Source: Nothopassalora personata
Lineage: Eukaryota; Ascomycota; Dothideomycetes; Mycosphaerellales; Mycosphaerellaceae
DNA length: 64,000 nucleotides
Direction of reading: 5' to 3'
Assembly (NCBI GenBank): GCA_033816765.1
Contig: CM066291.1
Location: 1,240,001-1,304,000 of the forward strand
The notes beneath the pieces were generated by a model that saw nothing but the letters and a program-made list of their open reading frames with translations, was not told where the DNA came from and made no database searches. This document shows, in pieces, positions 41,469 to 50,954 of this stretch; position 1 is the first letter of the stretch, and each line of letters opens with the position of its first letter. Made by a program: the position numbers and the translations under genes.

Positions 41469-43597
41469 GAAGTCAGGTGCATGCGGTGCACGGTCGCATG
41501 CGCTGCACGACACCTCAATCTCAACACGTGTTGTTCTTGAAGGTGTCTTACCTCAACCACTGGACCGATTGGCTTTATATTTGGACAATATAGTTATTAA
41601 TATGTGTTCTTTTATTGCTGTAACTATAGATGTTGTATCTTAAGTGGTTGTTTTACTGTCCGCCCTCGTCGCGTTTTGACCTAGATTAGGCTATCTACTA
41701 CCTTAACTATATTATCTCCCTTTAGACATACCGGTAGCTTGACAATTAACTGCCTACGTCCTCGTGGCTTACGTGTTAACTGCTGAAGGTATTGTTATAG
41801 TTGTTAAGCAGCTGCTTTATCCTCTTTCTCTTGCTGCTTTATAGCCGCTATTCTTGCCTTCTTAAGCTCCTTATTCTTCGCCTTCTTAAGGCGTTGTTCC
41901 TTCCTTAATTCGATAGCAACACGTTAGCTAAGTTGCTTAGCCCTCGTAGCCTCCTTCTTAAGTTGCTTATTAGTAATAGTAGTCTCTTTCTTAGCCTCTT
42001 TACGAGCCTATAGCTGCTTAGCCTAGTTAATCTTTAATAGAGAGAAGAATGTCGCTCCCTAGTTGTCTTAAGCTCGTAGCTCTTCGAATAAGCCCTTACT
42101 ACGCTTCCTTTTCTTCTTCTTAACGTTGAGGGCAGTAGCGAAGCCCTTGTTCTTAGCCTTAAGGAGGGCATTCTTAGTCGTAATAGCGTCGATAGTGTTC
42201 TAAAGCTTCTAGACCTTAGAGAGCTTAATATTATTAAGCTAATTAGCTATAACGTCCTTTAAGAGTCCTCGAAGCTTGCGCTAGTTACTAGCCGATAGGA
42301 TTAAGGTAGATAAGCTACTACTTACTAGCCGTAGCTCGTAAATATGCTCTTCGAACACTATTACAACCTTAGCTAGATTAAAGGGAATAAGGCCTGTCTT
42401 TCGCTATCCGCTTGCGATATTCTTCGTAGTAAAGGCCTTCGTCTACGCTAGCTAGAATAGGGCAAGGAATTTACGCTTAGTAACACCTAAAAGGCCCTAA
42501 CAGTTATATATAAATCGATCTAGTTCTTAGCTATAGTAGACGCTAAGGGGTAAGAATAGCGAGATATCTAGTAGCTATAGCCTATAAGTCGAATGCGGAG
42601 GGTAGACAGCAATAAGGATCTTGTGTTTATAGGCCTAATTAAGAAAGGCTATATTAATATAAGAGCTATAGCTATTAACATATAACAGCCTATAGTCTCT
42701 ACGAGCCTTGTCCTTTGTATACCGGTAGAATACCTATTATAACTATGCTAATCTAAGCTTGTTGTCCGTCTACCCTTTCTCTAAAGACGCGAAGAATACT
42801 TAATGCTACGCTAGGTCTAGATCCTGTACCTAAGTGTCTTAAATATTGCCTGTCTTAGCCTAGTAAATTAGAGTAGGTGGTAGCTATATAAGATTACCGT
42901 ATATATAAGCTAATATTATAAGCTATTTACGGTTGCTATCTTATATATTGCCTAATAGCTTCTTCGACTTATACTAGTCCTTAGAGACTATCCTTCTTGC
43001 CTTCGTAAGGAACCTAATAAGCACTCCCTTCTCGTCTATATTATACGTGTTTTCTGCCTTAATACTATACTTCTTAATCTTCTCTTTAACGAGCCGGAAA
43101 TATAAGGCGTAGTGAGCCTTACTATCGGCCTTCTTGCGCTCCTTGTCGAAGGGTTGGAGATATATCGAAAGAATCTTATTCTAGTGCCGATTATAGACTC
43201 GCGACACCTAGCCTCGATATAGCCGTCTCTTTGCGATATCCTCGACAAAGTTAAGTAATATAGACGGTGTAGGAGGTAGGCCGCGCTCTAAAAGGGTGTT
43301 AATGTAGTGTAATAGGCTCTGTTCTTACTAGTGATTCAAAATTATCAAATCCTCGTTCTGCTTAGCTACGGTTCTACAGACCTTATTCTAGTGCCTGCTA
43401 AGGGTCGACCGCTCGATGCCATAACGCGTAGCTGTTTCTGTAATATTGGGCTTGATCTGCGCATTCAAATCATCTATTGCTAGCTTGTATACGTCCAATG
43501 TTTGTTAAGATATGTAGTGACAAAGATAATAACTGAAATGAAGGTGGAGCGCGCGACCGTGCATCGCATGCACCGTGCACCGCATGCACCTGACTTC
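41469..43597 (-). mobile_element. RIPed pogo/Fot-type DNA transposon inside the cupin gene
   Basis: The 2129-bp element has perfect 26-bp terminal inverted repeats (41,469-41,494 and 43,572-43,597, each starting GAAGTCAGGTGC) and a TA target duplication (41,467-41,468 and 43,598-43,599), as expected for the Tc1/mariner superfamily. The repeats themselves contain palindromic GTGCATGC/GGTGCAC motifs and kept their CpA/TpG, while the interior is RIPed. Confidence 0.92.
41640..43495 (-). pseudogene. RIPed pogo/Fot-family transposase
   Basis: Minus-strand reading from about 43,495 gives an N-terminal helix-turn-helix stretch (ETATRYGIERSTLSRH), then LLERGLPPTPSIL, a KADSKAHYALYFRL stretch, and AENTYNIDEKGVLI, whose DEKG holds the first catalytic Asp of this family. 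The C-terminal end near 41,820-42,000 is Lys/Glu/Ala-rich. Stops at Gln/Trp codons show RIP; no functional product is possible. Confidence 0.8.
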
Positions 43598-44116
43598 TAC
43601 CGAGACCTTCTCCGGCACAGTGCACATAGATCCAATCTTCACCGCGGACGACTGCCTGGGCAATAATGTAAGTAACGCTCTCGCACGATGGAGCGAGAAC
43701 TTGCAATGCAATGCAATACGTTTTGCGGGCTTGGTACTGACATTCTGCCAGGTCTGCTTCACACCCGGCGCCAGGACATTCTGGCACACCCACGAGCGAG
43801 GTCAAATTCTGACAGTAACATTGGGCAGCGGCCTCATATGTTCCAAAGGTGAGGAGCCACGGAAGCTGCAGGTGGGCGATGTAGTGCATATCCCTGGCGG
43901 AACGATGCATTGGCATGGTGGCACGAGCAGCACCGTGATGGCACATCAGGCGATTTCATTGGGTGTAGGTCATTCTCGGTTGTTGCCGACCGTTACGTCG
44001 TTATACTGACCTTCCGGTAGAAGACGAGTTGGTATGATGAGGTGAAGCAGGAGGAATATGAAGAGGCGAATGAAACTGCATTGTGATTGCTAAGTCATCC
44101 TGCATCGATGCAACTT

Positions 44117-45526
44117 TTAGAGCTCATCTCTCTTCGCACGCTTCCCGTCCTCGACATCTGCCTCAAAGTTCTTCTTCTTTGGATTTGCTGGTTCGTCTCT
44201 TTCTTCAAGGATTGTGCCATCGCCTCGCCGTTGTGGCTCCTTCTCGGCCTGTTTTGCATCCTCAACGTCTGCCTCAAAGTTCTTCTTCTTGGGATTTGCA
44301 GGTGTATCACCTCTCTCCTCAAGCACCGTACCGTCACCTCTTCTCGGCAAGTCGTTCCTTGCGCTTTGTTGTGCCATTCTTGCAATACTCTCAGAGATAC
44401 GGCCCTCCAGCTCGGGGTCTTTGCCAAGCTTCGCTCCACTGCCTCCTAGACCGACAGGTCGGCCCTCGGTGACGTGAGATGGCCGAGGCTGAGGCTTGCC
44501 TTGCGCTGAAGGTTGGACTATGAGCGGAGCTCGAGATGAGCTTGATGCGACTATTGAAGTGGTTGAGGCTGGAGCAGCCGTGAGGATGCCAGTCGCGGAA
44601 AGGAGGAAGAACAGAGGTTTCAGGAACAGCCAGTTGGTGGAGAGTGCGAAAATGTTCCACAGAAAGAGAGGTAGCTTGAAGAATGGTCCGTAGAGAATTC
44701 GTCGAAAGAACAGCCAGACAAGAGTGATGATCAGGATGCGGAAAGCGTTCTCTAGATACCAGGTATTGCTCTTTTGGCTGCGTAGAAGGGTACCGAGCAG
44801 GTTCTTGCTGTTGCTGAGGATACTGTCAAGACTGGTGTAGTCCTCGCCCAGTTGTGCAAGGGCAGCAGTGGACTCGTCCAAAGTTTCTTGTGCAAATCGT
44901 GAGCGCGAGAGCTCAGTGGAGAGCAAGTCGTAAGTTCGTCGCAGGCCAGAAGTCAGGTCGCTCGATGCGTTGACCAGTATCTCGTCCTTTGACAGCTGCT
45001 TCTGCTGTTGTGTCCTCCGGCCTCGGCTTGCGAACAGCAGCTCGCGATCGTTGCCAGTCGTCCCGTTCGGTTGCTCTCCCGCTGCAGCGAGTCTTTCTGC
45101 CTCCTTTCTGTAGCCTTCAAGTACCAACTCCCGTTCCCTCCTCTTCGCTTCGTCGCTTGCAAACTTGGCGGCGACCTGTGCGTTGCGGAACGTCTGCCGT
45201 GAGTGGCGGAGGTCGTCTCTGAGCCTGACCACTTTTGCTTGCAATCGTGCCTCTTCGCCGTCCGTGGAGCTGTGTCGCCGATATCGATTGCCGTCTGTCG
45301 TGTATTCCTCGGCTTCCTGCTTGAGAAACTCGAGTTCTTCCTCGAGCTGCTTCAGACTGTCGTGAATGTCCTGTGCCAACTCGACGCGTACTCCACTGTC
45401 GGTGTCGAGAGGTTCTGACCCGGGCGCAGACTTGAGTTTGTGAAGACGAGCGATGAGTGTGTTGGTGGACTTCAGGGAGTCGGACAGCGCATTGAGCTGC
45501 TGTGATAGCTCCGTTACGGCACTCAT
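44117..45526 (-). CDS. sec20: Sec20-like SNARE with duplicated tail and C-terminal RDEL
   Basis: The protein has 469 residues. Sec20 is the ER SNARE for retrograde Golgi-to-ER vesicles, working with Use1, Ufe1 and Tip20. Residues 1-235 are coiled-coil rich, including the SNARE-like stretch SSDLTSGLRRTYDLLSTEL (about 190-208), followed by a transmembrane segment (AFRILIITLVWLFFRRIL, about 258-275) and a second hydrophobic stretch (WLFLKPLFFLLSATGIL, about 297-313). The lumenal tail ends RDEL, an HDEL/KDEL-type retrieval signal. Two near-identical tail units RRGDGT-LEER...NPKKKNFEADVED (about 398-430 and 434-465) are a duplication. It converges on the cupin gene with 30 bp between stops. Confidence 0.9.
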   Translation of the reverse strand: MSAVTELSQQLNALSDSLKSTNTLIARLHKLKSAPGSEPLDTDSGVRVELAQDIHDSLKQLEEELEFLKQEAEEYTTDGNRYRRHSSTDGEEARLQAKVVRLRDDLRHSRQTFRNAQVAAKFASDEAKRRERELVLEGYRKEAERLAAAGEQPNGTTGNDRELLFASRGRRTQQQKQLSKDEILVNASSDLTSGLRRTYDLLSTELSRSRFAQETLDESTAALAQLGEDYTSLDSILSNSKNLLGTLLRSQKSNTWYLENAFRILIITLVWLFFRRILYGPFFKLPLFLWNIFALSTNWLFLKPLFFLLSATGILTAAPASTTSIVASSSSRAPLIVQPSAQGKPQPRPSHVTEGRPVGLGGSGAKLGKDPELEGRISESIARMAQQSARNDLPRRGDGTVLEERGDTPANPKKKNFEADVEDAKQAEKEPQRRGDGTILEERDEPANPKKKNFEADVEDGKRAKRDEL

Positions 45527-46108
45527 CGCACTCGAAAGCGGAGGCTTTGTTGATATCAGGGTAAAGAACGACTTGCATGCACGCCGGTTGACCTTTTGCA
45601 GCTCGCGTTTATGACGTAGCGCGTGCTATATGGCCACGATGGATGCGTGTCGCTACCTCGCCATTGTTTGCATACATGTACATCAGAATGTTATCCTGCA
45701 GCTTTCCTTATCACCCTATGTACTGTACCACACACAGTACCCCAACGCGCGACATGTCTCCCTGAATCACTTCATTCATCGCGTGACAACGTGTTCACTT
45801 GTGGAGCTAGTGTGGACCCTTGTCAGGAACCACGTTTCACGGAGATATATGCTTTCTACACGCGGCTCCATCTGCGGGCTCTTGCAAGCTGTCCAGAAAG
45901 AGGAGGGACATCACAAGCCTCGCTCGTTTCATTCACTTCTGTCCAGCCGTTTGGCCCTATTCATACGACCATTGCGTAGCTGAAATATTCGCTGCTGACC
46001 AAGGACCATCGAAGCATCGATCGCAGCAGGAGGACAGGTCTACACTCCCTCCCAGCCTGCGGGCTTGCAACACTCGACCATTGAACAGCTCCCCTTTATA
46101 TACGCACG
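45527..46108. other. Divergent promoter region between sec20 and erv46
   Basis: The two secretory-pathway genes diverge from here. No motif I could name with confidence; overlapping short frames lack coding character. Confidence 0.5.
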
Positions 46109-47470
46109 ATGCCATCCAGATCGAGATTCACGAGGCTCGATGCCTTCACCAAAACCGTCGAAGATGCCCGCATTCGCACAACCTCCGGAGGCATTGTGAC
46201 AGTGACCTCCCTCCTGCTTATACTATATCTCGTGTGGGGAGAATGGGCAGACTATCGGAGGATAACAATACATCCGGAATTGATCGTCGACAAGGGACGA
46301 GGAGAGAAGATGGAGATACACATGAACATATCGTTCCCGCGAGTGCCATGCGAGCTGCTTACGCTCGATGTAATGGACGTCAGTGGAGAGGTCCAAACCG
46401 GAGTCATGCACGGCGTGAACAAAGTACGCCTAGCGCCAGAGGCTGAGGGTGGTCGTGAGATCGAGAAGAAAGCGTTGGACCTGGGCGTAGAAGAGGCAGC
46501 ACAACATCTGGACCCAAGCTACTGTGGAGAATGTTACGGTGCACCAGCTCCATCCAACGCCGCAAAGGCAGGCTGCTGTAACACTTGTACTGAAGTACGA
46601 GAAGCCTATGCCAGCGTGTCTTGGTCGTTCGGACGAGGCGAGAACGTCGAGCAGTGCGAGCGTGAGCACTACAGCGAGCACCTCGACGAGCAGCGCAAAG
46701 AAGGATGCCGAATCGAGGGTGGAATTCGTGTCAACAAAGTTATAGGTAATTTCCACCTCGCTCCAGGCAAGAGTTTCAGCAATGGCAACATGCACGTGCA
46801 TGATCTGGAGAACTTCTTCAACACGCCTGAGGGAGTGCAGCACACGTTCTCTCACAAGATCCACTCGCTGCGATTCGGACCACAGCTACCAGACGATGTG
46901 GTGAACAAGGTGGGTAACAAGGGAATCGCATGGTCGGAGCATCATCTCAACCCGCTCGATGGCACACATCAGGAGACGGAAGAGCAGGCGTTCAACTTCA
47001 TGTACTTTGTGAAGGTTGTGTCTACTGCATATCTGCCCTTGGCCTGGAAGCCATCTGGGTCGGTCCTCGACCTGCCACACGAGTTGATCGAGCTCGGAGG
47101 ATATGGCAAGGGCGAGGGAGGCAGCATTGAAACTCACCAGTACTCTGTTACATCCCACAAGCGCTCACTGCAGGGTGGCGACGCTAAAGAAGATGGACAC
47201 AAGGAACGTCTGCACGCCAGAGGCGGCATTCCCGGAGTATTCTTCTCATACGTAAGCCGCTCCCATCCTGTTTCTGATGGACGCACTGACAATTTCCTAC
47301 AGGACATCTCTCCAATGAAGGTCGTCAACCGCGAAGCCAGAACCAAGACCTTTGCTGGGTTCCTGACTGGTGTTGCCGCTGTCATCGGTGGTACGTTGAC
47401 AGTCGCTGCAGCCGTCGACCGCTTGATGTATGAGGGAGGGCAGCGCGTGAGAAAGTATCATAACAGCTAA
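46109..47470 (+). CDS. erv46: Erv46/ERGIC3-like COPII vesicle protein
   Basis: Exons 46,109-47,251 and 47,303-47,470 give 436 residues from ATG 46,109. The intervening 51 bases start GTAAGC, carry CTGAC and end CTACAG; they are a multiple of three, so the frame is open without splicing, but splicing yields the family hallmark GVFFSYDISPMKV. Erv46 pairs with Erv41 and cycles between ER and Golgi, retrieving escaped ER proteins. N-terminal FTRLDAFTKTVEDARIRTTSGG, a transmembrane helix (about 29-48), lumenal CxxC pairs (YCGECYGA, CCNTC) and a C-terminal transmembrane helix (FLTGVAAVIGGTLTVAA) are all present. Length is normal for the family. Confidence 0.95.
   Translation: MPSRSRFTRLDAFTKTVEDARIRTTSGGIVTVTSLLLILYLVWGEWADYRRITIHPELIVDKGRGEKMEIHMNISFPRVPCELLTLDVMDVSGEVQTGVMHGVNKVRLAPEAEGGREIEKKALDLGVEEAAQHLDPSYCGECYGAPAPSNAAKAGCCNTCTEVREAYASVSWSFGRGENVEQCEREHYSEHLDEQRKEGCRIEGGIRVNKVIGNFHLAPGKSFSNGNMHVHDLENFFNTPEGVQHTFSHKIHSLRFGPQLPDDVVNKVGNKGIAWSEHHLNPLDGTHQETEEQAFNFMYFVKVVSTAYLPLAWKPSGSVLDLPHELIELGGYGKGEGGSIETHQYSVTSHKRSLQGGDAKEDGHKERLHARGGIPGVFFSYVSRSHPVSDGRTDNFLQDISPMKVVNREARTKTFAGFLTGVAAVIGGTLTVAAAVDRLMYEGGQRVRKYHNS
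47252..47302 (+). other. In-frame intron in erv46
   Basis: These 51 bases begin GTAAGCCG, contain CACTGAC, and end CCTACAG. Being a multiple of three without stops, a naive gene model would retain them and add 17 wrong residues between FFSY and DISPMKV. Confidence 0.85.
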
Positions 47471-47718
47471 AGAAATTTATGCATGTGTTCCCATCCGGGG
47501 TATAGGTGCATTCGGGCGGCGGGGTACAGGTGCGATCTTTGAGCATGTGTATCCAGTAGCGGAAGTCGGAGGAGAGGTAGGACGCAAGCATGTGAGTGAT
47601 GATTTTAGAACGGTCGTTACATGCTTGGGAGATCTCTGGAGCCAAGTGAGGGTCGCAAAAAGCTAAATGTGAGGAATCAGCTGAAAGCTACAGACCACGC
47701 CACATTCAAGCAATTCCT

Positions 47719-47747
47719 GCCTCTCTCTCTCTCTCTCCCTCTCTTTC
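47719..47747. repeat. CT-rich microsatellite
   Basis: A (CT) run interrupted by CCCT and CTTT, located in the leader of the following small gene, where fungal leaders are often pyrimidine-rich. Confidence 0.7.
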
Positions 47748-47879
47748 TTTTCTCCTCCTAACACAACCCACTGACAACAACCGATCAACGCTCGAATCTC
47801 CACCGACCCACAGCATCAGCACTCAAACAACATCACAACCAACACAAACCCACCACACAAAAGAAAGCAATCAACACGC

Positions 47880-48275
47880 AAAACTCTCCTTCACCATCGC
47901 CCAAAAAGTCTGCACTCCAAAGGACTCCGAGCAACTCGCATGCGAATTCCTAGCGACCGAGTATCTCTATGCCGTAAGCCTCCACTCCTCACTTCCCACC
48001 TCCACTCCTCACTAACCCAGTTCTCTCTCCAGTTCGACAAAGACAGAGCCGCCTGCAAGTTCAGAAACGCCAAGCCCAACGGTTTCAAGCGCCAGATTTG
48101 GGTCATTGGCAAAAAAATTAAACATGCCATGGAGAATGGTGTGCCGGAGGGTGAGGAGGTGGTGAAGGAGAAGGCGCAGAGACGGAAGAGGAAGGCTGAT
48201 GTCGGTGAGGAGGGAGGGGGGAAATTGGGAAGGGAAAGAAAGGGGTCGATGAGGGGGAGGAGGAAACTGGGGTGA
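47880..48275 (+). CDS. Small basic protein gene, start not resolved
   Basis: A well-formed intron at 47,974-48,032 (GTAAGC, CACTAAC, TCCAG; 59 bases) joins KDSEQLACEFLATEYLYA to FDKDRAACKFRNAKPNGF. The joined frame then gives KRQIWVIGKKIKHAMENG and a Lys/Arg/Glu/Gly-rich tail ending at 48,275. No ATG occurs in frame upstream of the first exon in the nearby pyrimidine-rich leader, so the start may sit in an earlier exon or be non-AUG. An unspliced alternative starts at ATG 47,940, giving 111 residues, but its first 31 would be odd. Function unknown; the basic tail suggests nuclear or RNA/DNA contact. Confidence 0.5.
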   Translation, partial: KTLLHHRPKSLHSKGLRATRMRIPSDRVSLCRKPPLLTSHLHSSLTQFSLQFDKDRAACKFRNAKPNGFKRQIWVIGKKIKHAMENGVPEGEEVVKEKAQRRKRKADVGEEGGGKLGRERKGSMRGRRKLG

Positions 48276-48857
48276 AGGTAAGAGTGAGAATGAGGAGTTG
48301 GTTTGGGGGAGGGGATAAGGGAACCTAAGGTGTAGAGGAGGTGCTGAGGTACCGGATGCTGTATCGCGGTGAGGATCGAGTTAGTGCTTCTCTCAGTGCT
48401 CCGTACCGGTTGAGAAATTCGACCTACTAGCTACGGGCCGTCGCCTAGATACTACTTCCTAATGTCCGGTTAGCGAGGCCTATAGCCAACTTCACCTGGT
48501 CTCTATCGATCTTCAGCTGCGCCAGAACGATCCCTTTCGACGCGCCCCTGACTCTCCATTCAACGACTATGGACAGGACTATTGTCATTGTCAGACCTGT
48601 AAAAGCCAGTGAATGCAATCGCGTATTGACCAGCTGATCATTACTTAACGAACCGCGAGCTCACATGGCCGTCAAACGACAATAGCAATCGAACTAAAAG
48701 CGGGTCCGCCACCCTCCTTATTTCTCGACTTCACCCTTCCGACGTCCTCTCTCTTCCAACTTCAGCATCATCAAGATCTCAGTCTCACTGCCAACATCAC
48801 ACTCAACATACCCAATAACGACAAACTATCTCAGCAACCGTTCAGCTATCCATCACC
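48276..48857. other. Intergenic, no gene seen
   Basis: A short stretch near 48,420-48,480 (CTACTAGCTACGG...) looks RIP-like and may be a tiny transposon scrap. The remainder is promoter-like pyrimidine-rich DNA before the next gene. Confidence 0.45.
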
Positions 48858-49397
48858 ATGACTTCCACCAACCCTCTCGAGAACTGCACCGATGCCGACC
48901 TCAAGCGCTTCGCCGCCTGCTGGTTGAACTCCGACCGCAGCGAGGTGGGTCATGCTACCTCTAGCACTTCTTGACCATCTTCATGTGAGCTAACACTCGG
49001 GACAGACCAACTGGACCGCCGCCGCTGAGCAGTACGATCCAAAGGTTCAAGTGGCGAGCTTCAAGACCGTTACCGGCCGCGCCGCCGTGAAGGTACTCAA
49101 GGGCACCCAGGCCGAGGGTGACGCCAAGCCAACCTCGAAGAAGGCAGCAGGTGGCAAACGCAAGAAGGCTGCCACTGAGGAAGACAAGGCCGACGGAGAC
49201 GAGGAGAAGCCAAAGGCCAAGAAAGGCAAAGGTGTTGCTAAGGGCAAGAAGGCCAAGTCTCCCGCCGCTGTCACCGAGGATGAAGAGGGTAAGCTCACCT
49301 TCATTAGAAAATACGAAAAAAATGCTAACAGATTGCAGCTGAGAAGGACGAGGACATCAAAACAGAGGCGAATGAGGAGAGTGAGGAGCTGGTCTAA
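48858..49397 (+). CDS. Small Lys/Ala/Glu-rich hypothetical protein, three exons
   Basis: Exons 48,858-48,944, 49,006-49,288 and 49,339-49,397 give 142 residues starting MTSTNPLENCTDADLKRF. Intron 1 starts GTGGGT and ends GACAG; intron 2 starts GTAAGC, has a perfect TGCTAAC branch site and ends TTGCAG. The N-terminal 50 residues (FAACWLNSDRSETNWTAAAE, KVQVASFKTVTGRAA) look folded and helical; the rest alternates Lys/Ala-rich and acidic segments like a chromatin or nucleolar protein, ending EESEELV. No named domain is recognised. Confidence 0.7.
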
Positions 49398-49778
49398 GCA
49401 GCTTGGACACACTAGCCAACCTGGAGAGCATGTGTCCGCGACACGCTTGATTAGCTGAGGCAGCTCATCATCAAATCACTTGACAAAGGCCTCCGGAATC
49501 CAGGCGTACCGGAGCACATGCAGCATTCTCTCACGATGTACATTCCTTCTCGCACTCGAGTCGCAGCGCAGCGCTGCACGGAAAGGCTCACTGGGTGGAG
49601 ATAGTCAAAAAACCAAGTCCGCAGAATTTCTCTTGCTTCTGTGCCGTGATATCACACCATCTAAGCCAGCATGCGAAAGTTGAGACTACACCTCCCTCTT
49701 GTGGATCTCAGCTTTGCTTGAACAGCACACCGTAATTTCGTCTCTGTCAATTCAAAGGTACTCTCCCATGCGGCCGAC
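49398..49778. other. Intergenic, no gene seen
   Basis: 3' side of the small gene; nothing recognised. Confidence 0.5.
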
Positions 49779-50735
49779 ATGGCCATATCATCTTCGGACG
49801 ACCCTTCGTCTCCGCCGTACACTGCCAACAACATCATCCCGCCTTTGCCCTTCGAAGGATCCTTCCCAACAGTCGACTGTCGACGCATCGGGCAAACAGG
49901 GTGTTACTGCGTCCAGCTGACAGGGCGTCACTGGCTTCTCCATGCAAGACTCAATGTCAGCAGGCAATCACTCCGGCTGTCTTGGAAAGCACCGATGATA
50001 CCTGCTCGATCCAGCTTGGCACCAGTATACAAGCCGCCAAGGTCAAAGAGAATAAGACACACGTGGCAGTATACAATGGAACATTCCACGATGCCACTGG
50101 CGGAACCTGTGAAGCGGTAGTCAAGGTCTTTTCCACACCGTAAGAATACTCCATAAGGATCGCGGCCTGCCAGAATTGCTGATAGGGGGGATCTATAGAG
50201 GTCTAGAGACGAACATTCGTGCAAACAACGAGGCTAAAGTACTGTATAGATTGTTGAAATACAACTGCAAGTCCACGCCCAATTTCCTGGCCTATTTGTG
50301 CAAGGACATCTTTAGTATCATCCTAGGCATGGAGCACTATCTCGTGATGTCGAAAGTCCCAGGTGTCACCCTCACGACCGAAAATCTCCGGGATGTACAG
50401 CTGTGCAAAGCTTGAGCAGCCTTCACCCGCGCATCCAAGTATGTTATCGATCTGCTGATACTCGCAAGTACAGTCAGCTTACCAACCGTATGGAAGTCCA
50501 TCGCTGCAGTGTGGAAAAAGGTAGTCATCATCACCGCCGGAACTTAGTGTACCGTATTGAGAAAGACAAGTGATTCGTAGCCGTCCTACTACCGATCCGA
50601 CTGCTTTGCTCGTTCGAAGATGCTGACACATTGTTAGCTATATCGTCGAAGGCCACATCAGCTCCCTCAGCGCGCATGGCAATGAGGTATGGACCGAAGA
50701 TCCGAGCGAATGGGACTTGTGAGTAGCTCCGACTA
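49779..50735 (+). pseudogene. Kinase-like (aminoglycoside-phosphotransferase-fold) gene, probably broken
   Basis: Coding-like pieces: an ATG frame from 49,779 (MAISSSDDPSSPPYTANN), a second frame about 49,970-50,139 (SIQAAKVKENKTHVAVYNGT...EAVVKVFSTP), a 59-base intron at 50,140-50,198 (GTAAGA...TATAG), then GLETNIRANNEAKVLYRLL and EHYLVMSKVPGVTLTTENLR. The V-K-V, N-E-x-x-x-L and YLVMSKVPG-x-x-L features fit the N-lobe and hinge of fungal kinase-like proteins. TGA at 50,413-50,415 stops the frame where Trp is expected; EVWTEDPSEWDL-like text near 50,685-50,720 would be the C-terminal end. No catalytic HxD loop was found. Confidence 0.4.
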
Positions 50736-50954
50736 AGGGACAAGGAGAGGCCGTTGGGTGACTGAGTGCTTGTGAATGCTAGGCATTAACAGACCATGAC
50801 CCTCCAACGAACCGCATGTAAGCAAAAGAGGACAATACAACCGACCCGCTCAAAGACAAACCTCAGCCGCTATGCCAAAGCAGTAGGCAAATCCCGCCTC
50901 GCCAGCACGGAAGAAGTCAGCTTTCACGCATCCTCCTCGTATGGGTCCCAGTCC

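Larger units (their letters stand above)
41408..44086 (+). pseudogene. Small cupin protein gene split by a pogo-type transposon
   Basis: Outside the insertion, exons 41,408-41,468 plus 43,600-43,667, 43,752-43,964 and 44,021-44,086 join to 135 residues. The frame across the insertion is restored exactly when the element and one TA copy are removed (KQP then TETFSGTVHID). Introns are 43,668-43,751 (GTAAGT...CCAG) and 43,965-44,020 (GTAGGT...GTAG). The protein is a single-domain cupin: FTPGARTFWHTHERGQILTV and LQVGDVVHIPGGTMHWHGG supply the metal-binding His/His/Glu/His. Such proteins bind a metal and act as small decarboxylases, isomerases or binders; the substrate is unknown. The insertion should abolish the gene unless a downstream start is used. 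Confidence 0.85.

Noticed and set aside
44117..47470. A functional gene cluster of sec20, erv46 and ero1
   Set aside because: All act in the early secretory pathway, but they have separate promoters, mixed strands and a cupin gene between them; proximity is probably chance.
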